Source: Diadophis punctatus similis
Lineage: Eukaryota > Chordata > Lepidosauria > Squamata > Dipsadidae
Direction of reading: 5' to 3'
Assembly (NCBI GenBank): GCA_023053685.1
Contig: JALIGW010000015.1
Coordinates: forward strand, 246,001 to 310,000
DNA length: 64,000 nt
A program made the translations under genes and the position numbers. Under the pieces are notes generated by a model. The model did not search any database, was not told the origin of the DNA, and worked only from the letters and a program-made list of their open reading frames with translations. Every line of letters begins with the position of its first letter. Positions within the stretch are counted from its first letter, which is position 1. Shown here one piece after another: positions 33,183 to 43,904 of the stretch.

Positions 33183-33885
33183 ATCGTCCAATGCGATTTT
33201 AATGAATGCAAGAAGCATTTGCAAAGCTGATGGACCCACCTGTCCATGCCGAGACTCCGGCATGATTTTGGGAAGAGAGACTCCCAGCTTCCTGCATGTT
33301 CAAAGGATAAGCCACAATATAAATCTGCTCAGGATCTGGCGCCCATCCCAGATTTCCCCACCACCACTATCAGATTGCAAAGAGATGAAAGAGGGAAGGC
33401 CATTTCTAAGTTCGCCCTGCAGTTTCTCAAAAACTTTCTTCCACCGCAAAAGAGGCTTGGGGTTTTTTTCTTGTGCCTCCTTCTTCCTCTGCTTGAGGAT
33501 TTCTTTTTTTCAGGTGGTCTCCTACTTTTTAAACTAACTTCGTTATGGAAATGAATACCCCCCAAAAACGTCCTCGCCTATGTTCAGCCATATGCAAAGT
33601 CAAAGTGCTTATGGTGCGGTGAGAAGTCCCAGGCAAATCTAAATTGCAAGATTAAAACACAACAGACCAACAAACCCGCAATTCGCTCCCATTCAGACGT
33701 TTGCCTGCAGCTTGAACTTCAAGGGAGAGGGGGAAAAAACACCTATCTAGCAATCTGATTATTCGAAACAAACAAACAAAAAAATAATCCCATCCCTTGC
33801 AAATTAAAAGAATGGCTTCAAAAGATCTTAAAAGTAGCCTTTTAAAAAGGCTAGCCTGTTAAAAGGCTATCCAACTATCCTGTCA
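33183..33885. other. single-copy sequence, nothing recognised
   Basis: No repeat family or gene recognised. Confidence 0.4.
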
Positions 33886-33887
33886 GA

Positions 33888-34012
33888 GCTGAAGAAGCTT
33901 CTTGGATGAGAAGTGAAACATCTTCAAAGAGAAAAAACAAGAAAGTCCAGTTGCCTCCTGAAAAAAGCACATCTGGGACAGCCATGACCTGGATGACTAA
34001 GAATCTCTACAG
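33888..34012 (+). mobile_element. structured interspersed repeat (Penelope-like LTR candidate)
   Basis: GCTGAAGAAGCTTCTTGGAT, GAGAAGTGAAACATCTTC, AAAGTCCAGTTGCCTCCTGA, ACCTGGATGACTAAGAATCT. At least seven copies in the window. The element class is inference. Confidence 0.6.
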
Positions 34013-34226
34013 ACTTTTAGCTATACAATTTGGGATGAGGACTCTTGGAATGGTGTGGGAGTAGGAATGGATTTCCAGGGAAAAAAAATTGCAGACTACA
34101 GGAACCAGGAGCACCACTCAGGTGACCCTGAGGACATAGATAAACCTCCAAGTGCTTCAAGGACCCTCTAAAAGGATGCAAATGACCAGTTGTTTGCAAG
34201 GAATATAAATCCTTCCATTCCCCACT

Positions 34227-34372
34227 AGCCTGTCAGAGCTGAAGAAGCTTCTTGGATGAGAAACGAAACGTCTTTTTAAAAAAACAAGAAAGTCCAGTTG
34301 CCTCCTGAAAAAAGCACCTTTGGGACAACCATGACCTGGGTGACTGAGAATCTCTACAGATTTTTAGCCTTT
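34227..34372 (+). mobile_element. structured interspersed repeat (Penelope-like LTR candidate)
   Basis: Second copy in the same orientation as that at 33.9 kb: GATGAGAAACGAAACGTC, AGTCCAGTTGCCTCC. The roughly 210 bp between the two copies may be the internal part of one element. Confidence 0.6.
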
Positions 34373-34645
34373 TAAAAGTAGCCTTCAATTGTTTGTTTAT
34401 ACGAATCAAGCTGATATCAACTTCGGTAAGATACTCTGTGCTCATTTAGCCTCAAAACAAAAATAACATCTTTCAGTGCTCCATGCTGAATCCACATGCA
34501 TGGGAGAAAAGATAAGATCAAAGCCTAAATCCAGACTTAGTGAAGTCAGACTGAATTAAGCAAAGCCCACTACGCTTTTCATGAGCCTGACTCTCAAAAT
34601 GACAAGGGATTCGTTTACAGCAATCGGGGCTGAAGGGGACCCTGT
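34373..34645. other. unassigned
   Basis: No recognised element. Confidence 0.3.
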
Positions 34646-34647
34646 AA

Positions 34648-34779
34648 GAAGAGAAGAGAAGAGAAGAGAAGAGAAGAGAAGAGAAGAGAAGAGAAGAGAA
34701 GAGAAGAGAAGAGAAGAGAAGAGAAGAGAAGAGAAGAGAAGAGAAGAGAAGAGAAGAGAAGAGAAGAGAAGAGAAGAGA
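34648..34779. repeat. (GAGAA)n pentanucleotide tail
   Basis: About 26 near-perfect AGAGA/GAGAA units directly at the 3' end of the adjacent LINE. Confidence 0.97.
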
Positions 34780-35345
34780 ATTCTTTATTGGCCAAGTGTG
34801 ATTGGACACACAAGGAATTTGTCTTTGGTGCATATGCTCTCAGTGTCCATAAAAGAAAAGATACATTTGTCAAGAATCATGCGGTACAACACTTAAGGAT
34901 TGTCATAGGGTACAAATAAGCAACCAGGAAACAATCAATATTAATATAAATCGTAAGGATACAAGCAACAAGTTACAGTCATACAGTCATAAGTGGGAGG
35001 AGATGGGTGATAGGAACGATGAGAAGACTAATAGGAATAGTAATGCAGCCTTAGTGAATAGTTTGACAATGGTGAGGGAATTATTTGTTTAGCAGAGTGA
35101 TGGCGTTCGGGAAAAAACTATTCTTGTGTCTAGTTGTTCTGGTGTGCAGTTCTCTATAGCGTCGTTTTGAGGGTAGGAGTTGAAACAATTTATGTCCAGG
35201 ATGAAAAGGGTCAGTAAATATTTTCACAGCCCTCTTTTTGACTTGTGCAGTATACAGGTCCTCAATGGAAGGCAGGTTGGTAGCAATTGTTTTTTCAAAA
35301 CATTTTGAAACAGCACACACACCATTAGTAAAAGTCTTCCTAAAA
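34780..35345 (-). mobile_element. LINE 3' end, C-terminal ORF remnant (family unresolved)
   Basis: The minus strand (35081-35320) encodes MCAVSKCFEKTIATNLPSIE, DPFHPGHKLFQLLPSKRRYR and TRTTRHKNSFFPNAITLLNK, a conserved vertebrate LINE C-terminus (L2/Rex-like in style). The 3' UTR runs to 34780 (TTCTTTATTGGCCAAGTGTG). The same 3' UTR occurs in plus orientation at 58.7-58.9 kb. Confidence 0.75.
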
Positions 35346-35419
35346 GCATTGCAGAAAATGTAACCCAGACCATGATGGATTATGAATCAATGCAATATAT
35401 AAAGACAGTTTAAAAAAAG

Positions 35420-35635
35420 GGTGGTAACCATTCATTTACTGACCATTTGAAGTTACGACAACATGGGACAAAGTGACTTATGACTGTTTGCCCAAAAATG
35501 TTACTTTTATGAACATCACCTATCCAGCAGCTAAATTCAATAGTTACAGGTAGTCCTGGACTTGCAACGGTTCATTTAGTGACCATTCAAAGTTACAACG
35601 GCACTGAAAAAACTGAATTGTGGTCTACCTATTAC
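35420..35635. mobile_element. two abutting Tigger-like MITE fragments
   Basis: First: CATTTACTGACCATTTGAAG and AGTGACTTATGACTGTTTGC. Second, from 35547 after TA: CAGGTAGTCCTGGACTTGCA, then AGTTACAACGGCACTGAAAA; both truncated. Confidence 0.7.
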
Positions 35636-35764
35636 TTGGCTTTAATTTGACAAGATTCCTATTTCTAGGCGAGGCATAGAAAACTGTTTAGAAGAAATTC
35701 AGGGTGGCTTTGTCTTGATTTTGGGAGTCTGTCACAGGTAGAAAAACACTGGAGTTTTCAAAAT

Positions 35765-36295
35765 TGTTGTTGTTAGTTGTGACCCATCGCGACCCCATGG
35801 ACAACGTTCCTCCAGGCCTTCCTGTCCTCTACCATCCCCCGGAGTCCATTTAAGCTCACGCCGACTGCTTCAGTGACTCCATCCAGCCACCTCATTCTCT
35901 GCCGTCCCCTTCTTCTTTTGCCCTCAATCCTTCCCAGCATTAGGCTCTTCTCCAGTGAGTCCTTCCTTCTCATTAGGTGGCCAAAGTATTTTGAGTTTCA
36001 TCTTCAGGATCTGGCCTTCTAAAGAGCAGTCAGGGTTGATCTCCTCTAGGACTGACCGGTTGGATGGCCTTGCAGTCCAAGGGGCTCGCGGGAGTCTTCT
36101 CCAGCACCATAGTTCAAAGGCCTCAATTCTTTGGCGCTCAGCCTTCCTTATGGTCCAACTTTCACAGCCATACATTGCAACTGGGAAAACCATAGCCTTG
36201 ACTATACACACTTTTGTTGGCAGGGTGATGTCTCTGCTTTTTAGCATGCTGTGTTGCTTTGCCATTTTCAAAACTACCTTAAACCAAACCGCCAT
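35765..36295 (-). mobile_element. Bov-B (RTE clade) LINE 3' end, frameshifted
   Basis: The minus strand encodes KVCIVKAMVFPVAMYGCESW, TIRKAERQRIEAFELWCWRR, PWTARPSNRSVLEEINPDCS and LEGQILKMKLK. After a frameshift near 35960 it continues RKDSLEKSLMLGRIEGKRRR, GRQRMRWLDGVTEAVGVSL and MVEDRKAWRNVVHGV. These blocks are the well-known C-terminus of Bov-B, a LINE that moved horizontally between squamates and ruminants. Truncated at about 36295; not functional. Confidence 0.93.
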
Positions 36296-37070
36296 CGATT
36301 CTAGTGCTTCCTACTTGGGATGGCAACAGTGTTCCTAAGTTAGTTTCTCCAAGCCAGGATCAACCACTGATGAGAGCAGCGGTCAAGTGTGAACACTTAA
36401 GTGTCCAGCGTGTCAGTAAAAAGAGATTCACTCTCTCTCTCTTTTTTTCCCCTTTGAGGAAGGCAGAACACAAAGTTTCCCACTTCAGATTTTCAACAGA
36501 GTCTTAAGTTGGTTATAAACCATCTCTGATCCCTCCAGGCGAGGGCAGGGTGCCGAAAGGCATCAAACGGAATTCATTTCCAGGCTTGCTGTAAATGTTT
36601 TCATCAACGGATGGGGGTCTCCTTAGAATTGGTAAGGTCAGACGTTCCCCCCCACCTTTTTTTTAAAGGATGGCGCCTCCGCAGGTCATGCACCATTGAA
36701 GGATGCGAACGGCCGAGACATTTCATTTCCCAGTGAAATTCCGGACATGCAGGGAAGTGCGCTCCTGCTCAGCACAGCCTAGAAACCAGTGAGAAATCTA
36801 CACACCTCCTAAAAAGGATGAGATGGAGCCAGAAGCAAAATAAAATCCTAGCATGCCACTTACCAAAAAGGCCCTTTTCTGCTCTGTTTTCTAGCCTCTT
36901 AACATTAAAGCAAAAACAAAAGGACTATTCTTTTTAATTTGCCACCCTGTGGACTAGAACCTTATTTCTGTTTTAAAGTAACGTATACAGAATCCAGGGC
37001 AATTTTTCCAGCAGCCGCACAACACACTATGCCCCCACTTGCTTCATTCTGAGCAAACAGGATGGCTCTT
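36296..37070. other. single-copy sequence, nothing recognised
   Basis: No recognised gene or repeat. Confidence 0.4.
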
Positions 37071-37076
37071 CTAATG

Positions 37077-37194
37077 CAACGTTTCCTAAGCTTGGCCGCT
37101 TAAAGGGGTGTGAACTTCAACTCCCAGGATTCCTCAGCCTGCATGCTCGCTAGGGAATTCTGGGAGTTGAAGTTCACACATCTTCAAGTTAGGC
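37077..37194. mobile_element. palindromic hAT MITE
   Basis: TGAACTTCAACTCCCAGGAT against AATTCTGGGAGTTGAAGTTC; ends CAACGTTTCCTAAGCTTGGC, partly decayed. Confidence 0.8.
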
Positions 37195-37305
37195 CAGTAG
37201 TGGGTTCTAAATCCCATCGCTACCGATTCGCTCATGCACAGAGCCTCCTGCCACCGCCGCTACCAGTTCACCGAATCGGGCCGAACCAGGAGCAACCCAC
37301 TGCTG
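37195..37305. mobile_element. hAT MITE with near-perfect TSD
   Basis: CAGTAGTGGGTTCTAAATCC and AGGAGCAACCCACTGCTG. Flanks AGTTAGGC/AGTTCGGC (7 of 8). Same family as 11590-11746. Confidence 0.8.
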
Positions 37306-37313
37306 AGTTCGGC

Positions 37314-38160
37314 CAAACATGGAAAACGCTGCTCTGATGCATGCCTTAAACTCCAAATTCCGGTAGCCATCGTGATAAAGATGCAAGGATAAAGAAAGCT
37401 TTAGGAAGACAACACAACTATCAAGTTTAACAACAAAAAAATGACATCCAGAAACAAGGCTCTGAAAACTCCTGAGACACCTGCCACAGGTAAAATAAGA
37501 CTCCACGTGCTTTCCTGCTTTTTAACACATTTAGTACTGAAATTCTCTTGGCCAATTGGAGTTGGAGGAAGTTGGCAGGCTTTCCTAGCGGTGACGTCAA
37601 ACCCTTCCACTTGACTTTTGCAAGCAACATTGAGCAAAATAATGGCGTGCGTTAACGTGATTGAAAAAGCAGAGTTAACCCAATGGTGGAATCTGGGCCA
37701 AAGTAATCAGGCAGGGGAGAAATGAAGACCCGCCTTAATTGCAAGAACGTGTCTATTATGTCAGGGACAGACAGCCTGACATGGAGTTTGGATGAGAACT
37801 TTCATCATTCTTTGGCCCAGGAAATGCTGGCTGCAGGACTGGCGAGAACTGGCATTCAAAACATCGGCAGGACATCAAGGTTTATCGACTGTCGTGTGAT
37901 CAGGGGAAGTGAACATGCATGTTCCAGTATGTTTAGCCCATGGTGCATGATTCATCCCCCATCATAGGGAAAGCATCTTACAGAGGTTTGGCACCAGTAT
38001 CTGGCACCATTTAGGCAGCTTGCATGAACTCAGCCAGTCTGTCCTTCTCCTGCTCAGCTGGCAGGGACAAAATAGGCACAACAGTGGGGGAGGGGAGTAA
38101 TAATTTTTAAAAACTAGAAATAATTCAAGGCAATGAATATATCTAATAACTCTTTCTTCT
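37314..38160. other. single-copy sequence, nothing recognised
   Basis: No recognised gene or repeat. Confidence 0.4.
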
Positions 38161-38165
38161 TATTT

Positions 38166-38945
38166 TCCCCTAACAACAGGTGGGTTGGGCTGAGAGGGAT
38201 TGGCCCAAAGTCACCCAGGTGGCTTTCGTGCCTAAGAAGGGACTAGAACTCCCCATCTCCTAGTGGCTGGCCCAAAGTCACCCAGCTGGCTTTCGTGCCT
38301 AAGAAGGGACTAGAACTTCCCATCTCCTAGTGGTTGGCCCAAAGTCACCCAGCTGGCTGTCGTGCCTAAGAAGGGACTAGAACTCCCCATCTCCTAGTGG
38401 TTGGCCCAAAGTCACCCAGCTGGCTGTCGTGCCTAAGAAGGGACTAGAACTCCCCATCTCCTAGTGGCTGGCCCAAAGTCACCCAGCTGGCTGTCGTGCC
38501 TAAGAAGGGACTAGAACTCCCCATCTTCTAGTGGCTGGCCCAAAGTCACCCAGCTGGCTGTCGTGCCTAAGAAGGGACTAGAACTCCCCATCTCCTAGTG
38601 GCTGGCCCAAAGTCACCCAGCTGGCTTTCGTGCCTAAGAAGGGACTAGAACTCCCCATCTCCTAGTGGTTGGCCCAAAGTCACCCAGCTGGCTGTCGTGC
38701 CTAAGAAGGGACTAGAACTCCCCATCTCCTAGTGCAGTGTTTCCCAACCGTGGCAACTTGAAGATATCTGGACTTCAGCTCCCAGAATTCCCCAGCCAGC
38801 GAATGCTGGCTGGGGAATTCTGGGAGTTGAAGTCCAGATATCTTCAAGTTGCCACGGTTGGGAAACACTGTCCTAGTGGTTGGCCCAAAGTCACCCAGCT
38901 GGCTTTCATGCCTACTTTCTAGGCCGCTGTCTTTTAACCACTCTT
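38166..38945 (-). repeat. SINE-derived 67-bp minisatellite, about 9 copies, with a MITE inside
   Basis: SINE tail TTTTCCCCTAACAACAGGTG and GGGTTGGGCTGAGAGG at 38162-38201. About nine 67-bp units follow (TCACCCAGCTGGCTTTCGTG, CTAAGAAGGGACTAGAACTC, CCATCTCCTAGTGGTTGGCC), then the tRNA-like head TTTTAACCACTCTTACTAG. Units are more uniform than at 22.7 kb, implying younger amplification. The eighth/ninth junction is split by the MITE at 38735-38870. Confidence 0.93.
38735..38870. mobile_element. palindromic hAT MITE (136 bp), perfect arms and TSD
   Basis: CAGTGTTTCCCAACCGTGGC and GCCACGGTTGGGAAACACTG. The arms are almost perfect across the whole length. Flanks TCCTAGTG at 38727-38734 and 38871-38878 are identical, and TCCTAGTG is part of the host 67-bp unit. 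Confidence 0.97.
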
Positions 38946-39340
38946 ACTAGCAAAAGCGACCCAATGGACTAGCACCTTGAGTCACAGAGTCTCATCCCTG
39001 CCAGGGAGCCATCCAGAGCTTGCTTTTTTTAGTCTCTCTTCGGTTTCAGCCTTCTGCTTCACAAGAACCAGGAAAAGCAGAGCCCCAGGCTTCCACAGCA
39101 CGAACTGCCAGCGCATTGAAAGAACGAAAATAAACCACCCAGACCCAAAAAAAGAAAGAAAGGAAAAAATCTCTACCAATCCCCCCCCCCAGAACATCTG
39201 CAGTTTACTTTTCGACCAGGTTTTGAAGCACACTTGCAGGAAACCTAAGCCGTGCCCTTTTTCAGGATTTCTATAAAGGCCGGTGGCTAGACTGGCAGGA
39301 GGGGGCCCCGGTGAATGCTCTGTTTTGTTTGAAAAGATCA
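38946..39340. other. single-copy sequence, nothing recognised
   Basis: A C-run at 39181-39190; nothing else recognised. Confidence 0.35.
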
Positions 39341-39399
39341 TGGCTGCATGGATGTTTCTCTTCTTCTGAAGCCAGCATCAGCCCTTACAAAGTTTCAAT

Positions 39400-39800
39400 A
39401 CTCCAGCAGGCCCCGGCTTCTCTCTTCTCCCCTCTCCCCCCTTCCTCCCCTCCCTTCCGAAGCCAAGTTCAAAGAAAGCCATAAAAAGCCATCCTAACAT
39501 CTCTGGGAAGGCTATAAAAACACCACCTCTTTAAGCAGCTCTGGGCTCTCCACCTCGGGCGGCGGCAGAAGCTACACAAAGGCAGCTTTCCGCGAATAAA
39601 CTTGAGAGTATAAACGCCCGCACAGCACTTCTCCTCATCCTCTCCGTTGCTGAAGAAGCAGATTTTGGGATGAGGCTTTAAGCCATCCGAGGTGCTTCGC
39701 TCGCAAGCCTCACCGTTCCTCTATTGGCTCTCTTGAAATCTCATTTTCGACAAGACACACTCCCAGGCACGAAGATTAGATTTGAAACATGAAACAAAGC
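39400..39800. promoter_or_regulatory. candidate intronic regulatory segment (speculative)
   Basis: A repeat-free block with locally raised GC (CACCTCGGGCGGCGGCAGAA), two TATA-like motifs on the plus strand (GGCTATAAAAACACC near 39511; GAGTATAAACGCCC near 39605) and pyrimidine-rich flanks. It could be a conserved intronic element or an alternative or antisense promoter. No transcript evidence is available from sequence alone. Confidence 0.25.
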
Positions 39801-40260
39801 CACGGATCTTTTAAGGGTGGACTCCTCGAACAAACAGTTTTGATTTCCAGAATTCCAGTTTACTTCTCGGGCCAAAAGTTGGCTTGCTGTTGTTGTTGTT
39901 TTTGAGAGAGAGGAAGGTGGTTTTGATTTTGGAGGGGGGAGAGTTATGATATTTGAGCTCCATCATTATGTCCAAGATCATTTTTATCTTGGTTTATTAG
40001 GAACATATTTTCCCCCTTTGAAGTGAGTCTCTTAAATTGGAGAGGGAGTGAAAGAGAAACTAAACGAGTGAGCGCAGCTATATAAACCATGGTTTACTGC
40101 TTATGTCACTATTTCTAGAATTTACCCAATACAATCAAATGACAAGTAACCCCAAATGTAGGCATGAGGTCCATCCAGCCATCTCATATAGCTTTGTGTA
40201 CATGAATGGACACAATATAAAGATTTTTCCCTAGCCCTCTTTTTCCCCCTGAGCTGATGG
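39801..40260. other. single-copy sequence, nothing recognised
   Basis: No recognised element. Confidence 0.35.
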
Positions 40261-40265
40261 ATGGA

Positions 40266-40492
40266 AATAGCAATAGCAATAGCACTTAGACTTATATACC
40301 GCTTCATAGGGCTTTACAGCCCTCTCTAAGCGGTTTACAGAGTTTAGCATATTGCCCCCAACAATCTGGGTCCTCATTTTACCGACCTCGGAAGGATGGA
40401 AGGCTGAGTCAACCTTGAGCCGGTGGGATTTGAACAGCTGAACTGCTGAACTAGCAGTCAGCTGAAGTAGGTTGCAGTGCTGCTTTTAACAA
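40266..40492 (-). mobile_element. tRNA-derived squamate SINE
   Basis: AATAGCAATAGCACTTAGAC tail, ACCGCTTCATAGGGCTTTAC, AACAATCTGGGTCCTCATTT and GAGCCGGTGGGATTTGAACA. The 5' head is incomplete. Confidence 0.88.
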
Positions 40493-40495
40493 ACT

Positions 40496-40715
40496 TAGAA
40501 CTATAATGAGATATTTCCTGAAAGTTAGAATAATTAATCAGTAGAAGGACTTGCCTTCAGAAGTTGTGGGTGCTCCATCACTGGAAGTTTTTAAGAAGAG
40601 ATTGGACAGCCATTTGTCTGAAATGGTATAGGGTCTCCTTCTTGAACAGGAGGTTGGACTAGAAGACCTTCAAGGTCCCTTCCATCTGTGTTATTCTACA
40701 ATTCTGATTCTCCAA
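40496..40715 (+). mobile_element. CR1/L3 LINE 3' end
   Basis: AATAATTAATCAGTAGAAGG, GAAGTTGTGGGTGCTCCATC, GGAAGTTTTTAAGAAGAGAT and GGACTAGAAGACCTTCAAGG. Confidence 0.85.
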
Positions 40716-40915
40716 TCTTTGGCCCTTGCATATGCCTGTCTCTAGTCATGTTCCAAATATCCCTTCTTATCGGTTTCTTTACACCCCCAATGCTCCTAAA
40801 CTTAGCCTACCTTACCTGACCTCTATATAGGATTGGAGCTGCTTAACACCTGGATAGTAAACCATCAATAATATCAGAGTTAGAGGCCAATCAGGAAATT
40901 GAAATGACTTCCTAA
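40716..40915. other. unassigned
   Basis: No recognised element. Confidence 0.3.
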
Positions 40916-41040
40916 ATCATGTCTCTCAATCTTGGCGGCTTTAGGATGGGTGAACTTCAATTCCCATTTCTGCTGGCTGGGGCATTCTGGGGGTTGAAGG
41001 CTAATCATCTTGCAGTTACCAAGGTTGAGACACGGGGTTC
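40916..41040. mobile_element. diverged palindromic hAT MITE
   Basis: TGTCTCTCAATCTTGGCGGC and TTACCAAGGTTGAGACACGG, with GGCTGGGGCATTCTGGGGGT in the centre. Confidence 0.7.
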
Positions 41041-41550
41041 TAAATCAAGGGAGCATTAACCTACTTCCACATACTTGCCAAGAAAGTTACATAAATGTGA
41101 CTGTGAAGTCACCAGGAACTCAGTCCAATTCAAAGGGAACATTCCCTTTATTTTGCCTTTCTGACTCACCCATAATCAATCTCAATTATGACTGTTTACA
41201 GTCAGTTCTCACAAGCATCTCATTCTCTTTTAGAAGTAGAGAGTAAACACAAGCACCATTCTCGTAGGCATGCCAAGATCCAAATTATACAAGCAGCCCC
41301 ATCAGATATGAACAATCCAGAAAACACACCCAAATAAACACAAATCATCTCCTCTTCTTGAGCAGCTCCATCAGGTGCCTCTTGAAACTCAACTCTGCCA
41401 AATTTTGCAACACAGCTCACTCCTGGCGACAATTGAACCTCCAGCGCAAAATTGCACAGAGATGCTAGGTGCTTTCTACAACATTATGGTTTGTGACCAT
41501 TCTGAGCTATCCTCTGGGAATAATTGCCACGGAATCCAGCTTTCTGTTGG
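41041..41550. other. single-copy sequence, nothing recognised
   Basis: No recognised gene or repeat. Confidence 0.4.
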
Positions 41551-41551
41551 G

Positions 41552-42056
41552 CAACAGATGGCGCAGCAGTTAGAGTGCAGTACTGCAGGCTACTTTAGCT
41601 GACTGTGATCAGCAGTTCAGCTGTTCAAATCTCACCGGCTCAGGGTTGACTCAGCCTTCCATCCTTTCGAGGTAGGTAAAATGTGGACCCAGATTGTTGG
41701 GGGCAATGTAAATATACATTAGCAATAGCAATAGCACTTAGACTTATATACCGCTTCATAGTGCTTTACAGCCCTCTCTAAGCGGTTTACAGAGTTCAGC
41801 ATATTGCCCCCAACAATCTGGGTCCTCATTTCACCGACCTCAGAAGGATGGAAGGCTGAGTCAACCTTGAGCTGGTGAGATTTGAACCGCTGACCTGCTG
41901 AACTAGCAGCCAGCTGAAGTAGCCTGCAGTGCTGCTTTTAACCACTGCGCCACCTCGGCTCCTATCCTACATTGCTTACTGGTGTAAACCGCTTAGAGAG
42001 TGCTTGCACTATGAGGCGGTATATAAGTCTCACTAATAAATAATAAATAAATAATA
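41552..42056 (+). mobile_element. tRNA-derived SINE split by an inverted SINE
   Basis: Head GATGGCGCAGCAGTTAGAGT, then CCCAGATTGTTGGGGGCAAT and GTAAATATACATT to 41718. After the nested copy it resumes CTACATTGCTTACTGGTGTA and AGTGCTTGCACTATGAGGCG, with an (AATA)n tail. Same variant-tail subfamily as 24.3 kb. Confidence 0.88.
41719..41963 (-). mobile_element. tRNA-derived SINE nested in another SINE
   Basis: AGCAATAGCAATAGCACTTA, ACCGCTTCATAGTGCTTTAC, AACCACTGCGCCACCTCGGC; full length and opposite to its host. Confidence 0.9.
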
Positions 42057-42162
42057 CCATCCCCACAGTATGACTGAAACTTCAAACACCAGAAAAGGCA
42101 ATTGAACAATAAACTAATTTAAACCCATTAAAAAAACACACCACCGGCACATTGGTCTACTC

Positions 42163-42435
42163 TAGCGGTGTCAAACTCAATTTCATTGAGGACCACATCA
42201 GGGCTGTGGTTGACTTTGGGGGGCGTAGCCTACTGGGTGGGTGTGGCCGACTGGGTGGGCATGGCCAACTTGACGCCATTCCCAAAACTGCTGGCATGTT
42301 ACCTCTTCGCATTGGGTAGACCGGGCCAAAGCAACACAGGCCGGCCCCTTACATTTCCCAGGACGGCCCTGCGGGCCGGATCCAACCACATCGCGGGCCA
42401 CATCTGGCCCACGGGCCTTGTGTTTGACACCCCTG
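42163..42435. mobile_element. hAT MITE with perfect 8-bp TSD
   Basis: TAGCGGTGTCAAACTC (first C changed to T) and TGTTTGACACCCCTG. Flanks GTCTACTC at 42155-42162 and 42436-42443 are identical. Internally it has GGGCCACATCTGGCCC and similar. Confidence 0.92.
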
Positions 42436-42443
42436 GTCTACTC

Positions 42444-42885
42444 CATCACACTTTCTCTATACCCATTTTTGAATGAATATTCTCCGAAAAATATCTATAA
42501 CCAAAAATCTGCAGACAGTGAACGAGATCAGAACTTTCTTCTCAAGAAAGTAGCAAAGAACAGAATATATACATTCCTGGCGGTACATGTACGACACATC
42601 CTTCAAGACATATTTCTCAACTTGCTTTCAAATCAGGTGAAACAAGCTTGCTAAAAAGAATTATTCACCAGCGCAGTCTGCAATGAAGATAAAGCTCAAC
42701 AAACATACCCCTTCCCTTAGAAGAACTGGGTGCCATATTTTAGAACCAAAGACTAGTGGTGTGGGAGTTATCCGCTAATTCTGTATCAGATCATCTACTT
42801 TGATAGCAAGAATTGAAATATGGTGTTCAATATCTCAAAGCCAAGGTTGGAAAAACTGTTTTCTGAAACTCAATCCCTCTTGATA
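42444..42885. other. single-copy sequence, nothing recognised
   Basis: No recognised gene or repeat. Confidence 0.4.
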
Positions 42886-42887
42886 AT

Positions 42888-42940
42888 ATAGGTAGTCCTC
42901 AACTTAAGACCACAACGGAGTTAACCTTGGTCCTCCAGGA
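42888..42940. mobile_element. Tigger-like MITE terminal fragment
   Basis: ATAGGTAGTCCTCAACTTAA and GACCACAACGGAG only. Confidence 0.6.
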
Positions 42941-43365
42941 AATGAGAACAACTTTGCAAAAGCTGAGAAGGCAATCTTCAAGCATTTGGGAATTTTTTTA
43001 GATTATATACCATTTCTTCAAGATACGGCAAGTCCCTAATTTATCAACCACTTAAATCAGAGATGACCACAATCCTTTCCCGAGATTTGCTGGAGTCATG
43101 CTACTACACCACAGTGGCTTGGTTTCCCATCATGACAAAGGAGCCGTATTACAAAATCAAACGCATGATTTATTTGCTCATCAGGGTTGCTTGGGGAAAT
43201 TCGAGATAGTAAATTAAATTATACATTCCCAACATGGAATGTCTACTAACGTGAAGGCTGGGTTCGCTCAACAAGTTTAGCAAGTCCATAAAGTCCTAAC
43301 ATCTCCATTAACACCATGTTAAGCTTGATTAGAATTCACCTTGGCCAAAAGTCCTTCAGAGGCAA
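42941..43365. other. single-copy sequence, nothing recognised
   Basis: No recognised element. Confidence 0.35.
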
Positions 43366-43367
43366 TG

Positions 43368-43785
43368 ATTATAAGAAAAATACTTGAGCGTGCAGAGATG
43401 GATAGGTTGACTATGGAGTTGAAAGAGAGAGAAGAATCGGAGGAATATAAAGTTTGGAGTACACCTGGCTAGAGAATAGAACTTCAACTACTGTATAAGA
43501 ATTATATAATATTGATGAGAATACGATTGTATTGTATATGCGTGTAAGTAGTAATATCATTTAAATGACTGTATAATATGGGATAGTGAACTACAAGAGG
43601 TTTATATGATATGTAAAAATTAGTATAAGTAAAATTATTGTATAATATAGCATAGTGAATTATAGAAATAGAATCTACAAATGTTATGGAAGATATTGAT
43701 ACTGATACGGAACTGCTGTAATGAGAGAAAATTTGTGTGTTTTTAATGTTGAAAATGTTCAATAAAAACTATTTTTTTAAAAAAG
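43368..43785 (+). mobile_element. probable L1-type LINE 3' end
   Basis: The plus strand near 43379-43470 reads KILERAEMDRLTMELKEREE, then SEEYKVW and a stop, resembling an L1 ORF2 C-terminus. An AT-rich 3' UTR follows, ending TTCAATAAAAACTATTTTTT and A-rich sequence. Assigned on style, without alignment. Confidence 0.5.
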
Positions 43786-43904
43786 AAGAAGTCACCTTGG
43801 CTAGACTGGGTTTGTTTGTTTTTTAAGCTTATCACCTCGGTGACAACTCAGCCTTTTTAGTGTGTTACACTAATCATGGATGAGGAAAAACACTATGGTG
43901 TAAA

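Noticed and set aside
34556..34919. REEKRREEK and SSLLFSSLLF frames
   Set aside because: Translations of the (GAGAA)n tail of a LINE.
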